Positions 5,586 through 13,200 of a stretch of 15,247 bases of DNA are shown here, piece after piece. The position numbers and the translations under genes are program-made. The notes below the pieces were generated by a model. That model was not told the DNA's origin. It did no database searches and saw nothing but the letters and a program-made list of their open reading frames with translations. The stretch comes from Spirochaetaceae bacterium (GTDB lineage Bacteria > Spirochaetota > Spirochaetia > Treponematales > Breznakiellaceae), in contig JAITGJ010000224.1 of assembly GCA_031280705.1 (NCBI GenBank), positions 1 through 15,247 of the forward strand, read 5' to 3'. The number at the start of each line of letters is the position of its first letter. Position 1 is the first letter of the stretch.

Positions 5586-6803
5586 TTACCCGGTTTTTGA
5601 CGCTTCTTCGAGGTATTGGCGGGCAATCGTGTCGTCAGGTTCGATTTCAAGGACGGTGCGGAAAAAGCCCCCGGCCTCTTTGCCGTTGCCCATTTTAAGG
5701 GCCAGTACGCCCAGGTTGGAAATAATTTTTACATTTTCAGGCTCTTCCCGCAGGGCGTGTTCCAGTTCGGCCCGTGCCGCGGCGTAGTTTCCCTGCTCCA
5801 TCAGGCAGATCGCCAGTTCGTTCCGGGTATCGCTGCTACCGCCGCCAAGTTCCACCGCCTTGCGAAACGCCGCTTCGCCGTCGCCCCAGCGGCCCTGCCG
5901 CCTAAGTCCCCAGCCAAGAAGAAACCACCCGTTCCATACGGCGCTGTGGCGTTCAAGAAAATCGCGAATACGCGCGAGGCCCTTTTCCTCTTCCCCCATG
6001 CGAATAAAATCATAGGCTTCCCGGAAAATTTCATCGTCAAGGTTCTGCGCGCCAATTTCCCGGACAATGGCGGCGGCGCGCTCTTTTTTTTCCTCATCGG
6101 CGGCGCGGGGAAGGTAGGCGGAAAAACACGCGCGGGCACGGGTAAAATTCCGCCGCTTCATATAAAAAAATCCCGCGTTAAAAAGGGCGCCGGGCAGCGG
6201 CTCCGTTTCCGCAAGGAGCGTCCGGTACATTTCGTGGACTTTTTCATATTCCGCCTCAGCCTCGTCTTCCCGGCCCGCCTGTTCCAGCGCGCCGGCGCGG
6301 CTTTCCGTTACCAGGGCGCAGTTAAGGAGCGGAAGCGGCGAGCGCGGAAAAAGACCCCGCAGCGCGGAAAGAATCTCAAGCGCGGTACCAAATGAATGAT
6401 TACGCGCCTCAAGAATTGCCGCTTCGGTAAATTCTTCCAGAATGCCGGGCCGCACCGCAAGAACAAAACGGCGATAGTAATCTATATCTTCCGCGGCAAT
6501 GCCCGCGGCAAGGGAATCGGTCTTGAGCTCCCACGAACGTATGACCCGGAGCATCCCGGACAAAATCATTTCCCATGAAAGCTGCTCCACCGCGGCTGCG
6601 GCGTCTCCCGGTGGAATTTCCACGGGAAGGGGAATCGCCGGGTCTATCGTAAAACCGGACCGCGCTTCGTGATTATGATGTTCCTCATAATGATCGTGCC
6701 CGTCATGTCCGTGCTCATGATGAATCGCCTCTTCCGGCTCGAACCGGCCCCGCAGTGATTCGGGCACGGAGAGAAAAATAATGCGGTTTTCCGTTATTTC
6801 CAT
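5586..6803 (-). CDS. Tetratricopeptide-repeat protein with a histidine-rich N-terminus
   Basis: This encodes 405 residues, with its start 15 bases after the stop of the PilZ gene and only a weak ribosome site, so translation may be coupled. Residues 28-45 contain nine His mixed with Glu, Asp and Gly, a likely metal-binding patch. From about residue 120 the protein is helical. The C-terminal part shows clear TPR units, for example AVWNGWFLLGWGLRRQGRWG, then NELAICLMEQGNYAAARAEL, then SNLGVLALKMGNGKEAGGFF, each followed by the A-x-x-x-P type turn. No signal peptide or membrane segment is seen, so it is probably cytoplasmic. TPRs bind protein partners, and its position after a PilZ gene suggests a scaffold in the same process. 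The exact partner is unknown. Confidence 0.85.
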   Translation of the reverse strand: MEITENRIIFLSVPESLRGRFEPEEAIHHEHGHDGHDHYEEHHNHEARSGFTIDPAIPLPVEIPPGDAAAAVEQLSWEMILSGMLRVIRSWELKTDSLAAGIAAEDIDYYRRFVLAVRPGILEEFTEAAILEARNHSFGTALEILSALRGLFPRSPLPLLNCALVTESRAGALEQAGREDEAEAEYEKVHEMYRTLLAETEPLPGALFNAGFFYMKRRNFTRARACFSAYLPRAADEEKKERAAAIVREIGAQNLDDEIFREAYDFIRMGEEEKGLARIRDFLERHSAVWNGWFLLGWGLRRQGRWGDGEAAFRKAVELGGGSSDTRNELAICLMEQGNYAAARAELEHALREEPENVKIISNLGVLALKMGNGKEAGGFFRTVLEIEPDDTIARQYLEEASKTG

Positions 6804-6818
6804 GGCGCTTACGCTTTT

Positions 6819-7787
6819 TTAGTGTCCGTCTTTGGGGGCCGGTTCATTTTCCGCGGCTTTTTTCATGGCCGTCAGCGCTTCCACAGCGTTCTGCGCCGCC
6901 GACTTTTCCGGCGGCGGAGTACGCGGGGCCGCCGGGCTGGCCGGTGAAGCGGAGCCAGATGAGGCCGCGCCGCCGGACTTTTCCTGCCCGCCCAAAAACT
7001 GGCTTAAATAATCATTGATGCGGATTTTATACGCCATGGGAATGGTCGATTCGTTAAATTCAAGCGCCACCGCAAGCAGATCCTGACGGCCCTCTACCGC
7101 GTCGGCGGCAATACACTTTCCCTGAATCGCAAAACTTTCATAGGGGTCTTCAAAATCAATCTTGAGCGCGGACTCCTTTTCCACAAGGAATTTGGCAACC
7201 CCCATAACCACGAGTTTTGCCCCGGAAAAAGAAATTTCCCGCAAAATACAGCGCCGGGGCACCTGTTGAATAAAGACCGCCACGTCATTGATCTGAACTT
7301 TGAGCCGCCGCACCGCGTCCGCAGTCAGATTGATCCGGTCGTTTTTGCGCTTGACGGAATTGTAATTGGCGTCAAGAAGCCGCCCCAGCACCTCAATCAG
7401 ATCGTCCGGCGGGCGCTGGGTAAACTGGAGCGTAAAAAGATTCATATCCTTGGATTTGTCATACGGGGCGTTTCCCGTGATTTTTACCGCCACAAAAAAA
7501 GTAACCGGCGAATCCGCGTCCGCGTTCTTGAAGCAAAAACGCAGATTCCCCATATTGTTCGCCTGACTGAGTTTGCCGACAATGCCGGACTTGATATTGG
7601 CGACGATTTTCGCCCCCTCCATGGAGGTGGTGTACACCACGCAGGGCCAGAAATCACCCCCGCATTTAAGAAAAATCTGCTGGGTAACCATGCCGGTAAC
7701 CTGAATGACTTCCCGGGCAAATGTTACCTCAATGGCGTGATATTTCTCGTAATACGCCGCTATCTTTTGACTGGTTATCAGAGCCAT
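6819..7787 (-). CDS. PilZ-domain protein (predicted c-di-GMP receptor)
   Basis: This encodes 322 residues, with ATG at 7787 and GGTAGG upstream. The N-terminal 140 residues form a mixed alpha/beta region without a recognised motif, probably a PilZ-associated N-terminal domain. The PilZ domain follows: RKNDR (147-151) is the R-x-x-x-R motif that grips c-di-GMP, and EISFSG (184-189) stands where the D/N-x-S-x-x-G motif is expected, with Glu in the first position. The C-terminal 60 residues are a low-complexity Ala/Ser/Pro tail. The protein has no signal peptide and should be cytosolic, coupling c-di-GMP to motility or envelope functions. It lies between ftsH and the TPR gene and has its own promoter-like boxes at the end of ftsH. 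Confidence 0.8.
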   Translation of the reverse strand: MALITSQKIAAYYEKYHAIEVTFAREVIQVTGMVTQQIFLKCGGDFWPCVVYTTSMEGAKIVANIKSGIVGKLSQANNMGNLRFCFKNADADSPVTFFVAVKITGNAPYDKSKDMNLFTLQFTQRPPDDLIEVLGRLLDANYNSVKRKNDRINLTADAVRRLKVQINDVAVFIQQVPRRCILREISFSGAKLVVMGVAKFLVEKESALKIDFEDPYESFAIQGKCIAADAVEGRQDLLAVALEFNESTIPMAYKIRINDYLSQFLGGQEKSGGAASSGSASPASPAAPRTPPPEKSAAQNAVEALTAMKKAAENEPAPKDGH

Positions 7788-7798
7788 TTCTACCTACC

Positions 7799-7828
7799 AG
7801 TATAAACGGAAAATTTCGGCGGCGTCAA
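7799..7828 (-). promoter_or_regulatory. Promoter-like boxes for the PilZ-TPR pair
   Basis: On the minus strand TTGACG (7828-7823) and TATACT (7804-7799) are separated by 18 bases, each matching sigma-70 consensus at 5 of 6 positions. They begin right after the ftsH stop codon. A start from here would give a very short leader before the ATG at 7787. Confidence 0.5.
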
Positions 7829-9880
7829 TCAAATTTTCACCGCTGTTTCACCGCTGTCTTCCGCCAAAACAGAAGCCGGCGCCTGGGCAGGCGGCGCCCC
7901 GGCATCAGGCGATGCCGCAGAAGATGACGCCCCGTCCGGGGGAAGATGCCCCGCGAGGAGGGCATTGAACTCCCCTTCGTCCAGGGTTTCCTTTTCCAGA
8001 AGCCGCAGCGCAACCCGTTCCAGAAGGTCCCGGTTTTTGGAGAGCAGTCCTTTTACCAGTTCATAGCGGCTTTCCACCGTCCGGGCAATTTCCTCGTCAA
8101 TATACTGTTGGGTCGCCTCGGAATACTCCCGGTGGAACATGGGCTCCTGCGCGGTCTGCCCCAGCATACCGCCCCCGCGCCGGGTAAGGGCAACATGCTT
8201 AAAGCGGTCCGACATCCCGTAATCGGTGATCATCTTCCGTACCACGTCGGTCGCGCGGGTCAGATCGTTCGCCGCCCCGGTGGAAATTTCGCCCAGAACC
8301 AGCTCTTCCGCGGCGCGCCCGCCCAATAGCACGTTCAGTTCCCCCAGAAGTTCGCCCTCGGTAACCACATAGCGGTCTTCCTGGGGCATCTGGAGGGTAT
8401 ACCCCAGCGCGCCAAACCCGCGCGGGACAATCGAAATTTTCTGCACCGGATCGGTTCCGGGCGTAAGCGCCGCGGCAAGGGCATGGCCCGTTTCGTGATA
8501 CGCGATAACCCGCCGCACGTGATCCGACATAACCCGGTTCTTTTTCTGGAGACCCGCGACAGTCTTCTCAATCGCCTCGTCAAAGTCCCGCTGTTCCACA
8601 AGTTTTCTGCCGTTCCGTACCGCGAGGAGCGCCGCCTCGTTCACGATATTTGCCAGATCCGCGCCCACAAAGCCTGACGTGGACCGCGCCACCCCGGAAA
8701 GGTCCACCTGCGGGGCAAGTTTTACCGTCTTTGAGTGAATGCGCAGAATCGCCTCCCGTCCCGCAAGGTCCGGGCGGTCCACCAGTACCTGCCGGTCAAA
8801 ACGCCCGGGCCGGAGCAGCGCCGGATCAAGCACGTCCGGACGGTTCGTCGCCGCAAGGATGATAAGCCCGGACGTTCCGTCAAAACCGTCCATCTCCACC
8901 AAAAGCTGATTCAGGGTCTGTTCGCGCTCATCATTGCCCCCGGCGATGGAATTGATCCGGCTTTTTCCAATGGCGTCAAGTTCATCAATAAAAATTATGC
9001 AGGGCGCTTTTTCCCGCGCCTGTTTGAAAAGGTCCCGCACCCGCGCCGCGCCCACACCGACAAACATCTCCACAAAGTCAGCGCCGCTCATGCGGAAAAA
9101 CGGCACCCCCGCCTCCCCGGCCACAGCCCGCGCAAGCAGGGTCTTGCCCGTGCCGGGCGGTCCTACCAGCAGCACCCCCTTGGGGATTCTGCCGCCAATC
9201 TCCGTGTATTTTTGCGGGCTTTTGAGAAAATCCACCACTTCAACCAGTTCGTCTTTGGTTTCGTCCACGCCCGCCACATCGACAAACCGGGTAACCACAT
9301 CCCCCTCCGCCACAATAACCGCCCGGTTCTGGCCCACGGAAAGTACGTTGCCTCCCATATTCCCCAAACGGCGAATCAGGAAGCGCCATATAAGGAAGAA
9401 AAAACCGATGGGCAGCACCCAGCTAAATATGATGTTGAGAACCGCGCTCCCCTCGCGGGATACGGCGTAATATTTCACCCCGTGATCGTCCATCAATCTG
9501 ATGAAGCTGTCGTCATTAAGCGGCACCGTCCTGAATACCGCCTGGGAAGGCGCCGCGTAGGGGTTGCGAATCATCTGCTTCTCGCCGGGGGTTTTAACCG
9601 CGCTCGAATAGCCGGTAAAGTATGACTCGCTCAACTCCACCCGCCGAATCTCCCCGGAAATAATCTTTGCCTTAAACTCCGAAAAATCAATGGTAGGATT
9701 CACCCGGTTGAGGACAACATAGTTGAATATGCTCATCCCCACCACCAGAACCAGTATATATATGATAGAAAATTTCCAGCCGCCAAATTTTTTGGGATCA
9801 GGCAGACGGGGCGGTCCGCCAAAAGGAAACTGCGGCCCGGAATTCTTCTTCTTTCTGGGGTCTGACCCGAAATCACTCAT
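7829..9880 (-). CDS. ftsH: ATP-dependent zinc metalloprotease FtsH
   Basis: This encodes 683 residues. The start is ATG 9880 with GAGAGG five bases upstream; an upstream in-frame extension to 10033 lacks a ribosome site. FtsH degrades unassembled or damaged membrane and regulatory proteins at the inner membrane. Membrane segments lie at about 35-57 and 147-166 around a periplasmic domain. The AAA+ module has Walker A GPPGTGKT (240-247), Walker B IIFIDE (295-300) and the second region of homology with ATNRPD and RPGRFDR (344-363). The protease site is HETGH (462-466), a variant of the usual HEAGH, with Asp539 in GAANDL as the expected third zinc ligand. An Ala/Pro-rich tail of about 35 residues ends it. 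It is first in a probable operon with the PilZ and TPR genes. Confidence 0.97.
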   Translation of the reverse strand: MSDFGSDPRKKKNSGPQFPFGGPPRLPDPKKFGGWKFSIIYILVLVVGMSIFNYVVLNRVNPTIDFSEFKAKIISGEIRRVELSESYFTGYSSAVKTPGEKQMIRNPYAAPSQAVFRTVPLNDDSFIRLMDDHGVKYYAVSREGSAVLNIIFSWVLPIGFFFLIWRFLIRRLGNMGGNVLSVGQNRAVIVAEGDVVTRFVDVAGVDETKDELVEVVDFLKSPQKYTEIGGRIPKGVLLVGPPGTGKTLLARAVAGEAGVPFFRMSGADFVEMFVGVGAARVRDLFKQAREKAPCIIFIDELDAIGKSRINSIAGGNDEREQTLNQLLVEMDGFDGTSGLIILAATNRPDVLDPALLRPGRFDRQVLVDRPDLAGREAILRIHSKTVKLAPQVDLSGVARSTSGFVGADLANIVNEAALLAVRNGRKLVEQRDFDEAIEKTVAGLQKKNRVMSDHVRRVIAYHETGHALAAALTPGTDPVQKISIVPRGFGALGYTLQMPQEDRYVVTEGELLGELNVLLGGRAAEELVLGEISTGAANDLTRATDVVRKMITDYGMSDRFKHVALTRRGGGMLGQTAQEPMFHREYSEATQQYIDEEIARTVESRYELVKGLLSKNRDLLERVALRLLEKETLDEGEFNALLAGHLPPDGASSSAASPDAGAPPAQAPASVLAEDSGETAVKI

Positions 9881-10292
9881 GGGTACCTCTCTGTATAATG
9901 CCCCCGCACGAAAAAAACCGGGGAATCTACCTCTATAATACCATATTTTTTCCCAACATAAAACCCCCGGCCCCACGGGTGGGGCCACGCGGAGACGGCG
10001 GCGGTCCCGGAACCGGGCAGTATTGGCCCCCAAAAAAAGAAGAGGCGAAGATTGCGCGGGGCGTCTTACCGGGAAAACACCCGCCGGGCGCCAAAATTCA
10101 GAAAAAAATTATGAAAAAATTTGCATTTGGCCCTGCTTTTATTATGATTATAGTACCATGGATATAGGCATAATCCGCAAAACTATGACGATAATACCAA
10201 CCGTGAGATTTTGTCTATGGCCATTGACGCGAACGTCCGCTGTACGGCGGGATATTTACCGGCCCTCCGGGGGCCGGGAAGGGAGTATTTGT
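9881..10292. promoter_or_regulatory. Divergent intergenic region between ftsH and the giant lipoprotein
   Basis: This is a 412-base stretch with no gene. For ftsH, minus-strand TATTAT (9940-9935) lies 17 bases from a weak -35 TTTTAT (9963-9958). For the lipoprotein, plus-strand TTGCAT (10121-10126) lies 16 bases from TATGAT (10143-10148), behind an A-rich stretch that could be an UP element; its leader would be about 135 bases. A GC hairpin GGCCCCA/TGGGGCC lies at 9969-9986. Another, CCGGCCC/GGGCCGG (10259-10277), touches the purine-rich ribosome site GGGAAGGGAG (10275-10284). Confidence 0.5.
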
Positions 10293-13200
10293 ATGCAATA
10301 CTATCGAGGAACCGGAAAACTGGGCTGCGTGTTCAGCATGCTGATCACGGCTCTTGTCATCACTTCGTGCCTTAACCCCGTTGGTCTTCCATTTAATACA
10401 AACATTTCGGGGGAGATCGACGTCAATATCAAACCTCCTGGAAGCGACGATATCTTTGGGAAAGGGGAGGCCGCGTATCCGCTGGTTATCAAGAATCTGA
10501 CAAAATCCGTAGATATTATCGAGGTTGTTTTTGTCAAGGGAACCGAAACCGCGATTGTTACGGAAAAGATAGCCCGCAGCACCGAATGGATGGGGCGGCT
10601 TCCGCAGGGCAACCTGAAAATCACGCTCCGGTACACGGATACACGGGTAACGCCGCCGGTTACCAACCAAATAGAAATAACCAAGGCGATCCTGCCCAAG
10701 ATGTACGGCGCGGCAAACTACCTCTACTTCTACCGGCACCGGGACGGTCATATCACCGTTGATACGGACGATACGGGCAAGTATGTTGACCCGGACCCGG
10801 ACGACACCGGCTCGACCACACTTCCCGGCGCGGAAAACAACCCCGGCGAGGGGAGCAACATTAACGAGGACAAGGAGGTTACGATCACCGATCCGGCCCT
10901 CCGCGACCTGTACGGCGTGTTGAAAGTTCACAACCTGTCCAAAACAGCGACGGTTAAGCGCGTAACCTTTACCCAGGGGACAAAAACCTTTACGCTGGGG
11001 ACCATTCGTCCCGGCGGAACGCATTTCCGGGCCATTGTGCTGGAAAAGGGCGTGTGGAATGTCAGTCTTGAGTACCAGGCGGGCGGCACCTCGGCCACGC
11101 TGACCGGGACAAAAACCATCGCGCCGGCGGGGGTCTGGGGTTACGTCAACCACCTGTATTTCTATAAAGGAAAGCCCAACTACGCCATGTCCGGCGACAC
11201 GGACGATGAGCCTGACCCGAATATCGTTGACGAAAACGAGGGCGGCTCCACGGGCGGCGGCACGGAGCTCAACCCCGGCGAAGGGAGCCTGGTGAACGAG
11301 GACAAGGAAATCGCCATTACCGATCCGGGCGTCTATGCCCATTACGGCATTTTGCAGGTTCACAACCTGTCCCGGACGGCAAATATTACCGGCGTAACCT
11401 TTGTGAAGGGACCAAAAACATTCGGCGGCGTTGATTTCGGCATCAGGAGCGGCGGGACGCATTTCCGCTCCATCGTGCTGGAAAAGGGCGTGTGGAACAT
11501 CACGCTGACCTACCAGATCATCGCCACAAGCGCGGTTCACACGATTACGACCACCAAAACGGTGAAGGAAGCGGGTATTTACGGCTTTGTGAACCACATT
11601 TACTTCTACAAGGGAAAAATCCCGCCGCTCACCGAGCCGGGCTACGCGGTAACGGAAAATAACGATGATCCGCCCAACCCCAACGACATGGACCCCAGTG
11701 ACGGGGCCGGCGCGGGGGGCGGAAGTCCCGGCGAGGAAGAGGGTTCCAGCCCCGGTTCCATCACGGACCGGAACCGGGATCGCTTTGGGCTGGTGATTGT
11801 CAAAAACCTCACCCGGGAAATTGACATGAACTTTGCCACCTTTACCCAGCCCGCGGGCACGCCGCTCAAAACCTTTTTGATGAACCCCGGTCCCCGCGCC
11901 TCGGACCAGAAGTCTATCCTGCTGGGCGTTGAACACGGCAGCGACTGGCGCGTTACCACCAACTACACCAAGGAAGGCGTGGCGCGGACCACAGACGCAA
12001 AAACCATCACGATAGAGACCGGCAAGGTTTCCTATGTGTACTTCTACCTGACCACGAGCGGCGCGTGCGGAATCAGCCCGACATGGCCGCCGTATCCCAA
12101 CAATGCGGCGCAGGACAACGCGGACCCCGGCTCCATCATTGGTGATGACGAGGGCTGGCTCCACATCAAAAATTCATCTCAAGTGGGCTCCATTGTTGAC
12201 CGCATCCAGTACCAGAACGCCGCGGGCGTCTGGGTGGACCTGACCATCCCCGGCCCCAACGGTTCGGCGGGCGCCATCGGTCCCGGCGGCGAAAGCGATC
12301 CGGACGTGGTTGTTCCGCGCGGCATCTGGAATTTCCACTTCAAAATAGTGGGGAAAATGTCTTACGGCGCGTCGGTACAAAAAACCATCCGCGTGGGGGA
12401 CAAAACCACCATTGAGTACATGGACTCGCTGGAAAACACCATCAATATCCCCGCGGGCGCGGGCCTGATCCGCATCAGAAACTACAGCGACTATACGGTG
12501 CAGAGCCTCAAAATCTACACCCGCGTGGGGCAGGAGATGTACCATATCCCCTACGCGCAGTTTGAACCGCCGAACCCCATCGGGAAAAACGAGACGGGCG
12601 AGCGCGTGATCATGGACGTTCCCGGCGGACCGGGCCCCCAGCCCCCGGCGGAACAGTTCGTTATCCAGCTTATCATGGAGCGGAACGGCCTTAAAAAGAG
12701 CGTGGACTATATCCGGTCCCTGTACAACCAGATCGTCCAGCTTGAGGTAACCGGCGAAGATGTAGGCGACGGCGGCACCACGGAAATAAGCCCCGAATAC
12801 GACGGCGGCATTCTGGTGGTTTCCAACGCCTATATGGGACCCTACCCCATGCGGATATTCAAGATATTCCTCAAGCAGCAGGGAGTGATCAAGTACGCGT
12901 ACACCAATGTCAACGTCCCGCTGGAGAAGGGGCAGACCAAACAGTTTGACAATGTGGAGGAAGGCACCTACTCGCTTGAAATTGTGGCGGGTATTTACAC
13001 CTGGAATGTGTACTCAGACGGCGGGTCGGCCAGCATTACGGGCGGGGTTCAGCTTACCGAGCAGACCATTACCTACCAGTGCGGGAATATCTTTGTGCCG
13101 GAGGGTTACCGGAAGTTCTACTACTTCAACGTGAGCACGGGGCAGGAAAAAGACATGGCCGGGCGGATGCCCGTGAACATCCAGGTAAGTTTTTCCCAGG

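Noticed and set aside
9881..10033. N-terminal extension of FtsH to 10033
   Set aside because: It covers the promoter region and the extra residues do not resemble an FtsH N-terminus; ATG 9880 has a good ribosome site.
10215..12164. 649-codon open frame on the minus strand opposite the giant lipoprotein
   Set aside because: It has biased, low-complexity composition, no signal or domain, and lies fully antisense to a repeat protein with signal peptide and ribosome site.
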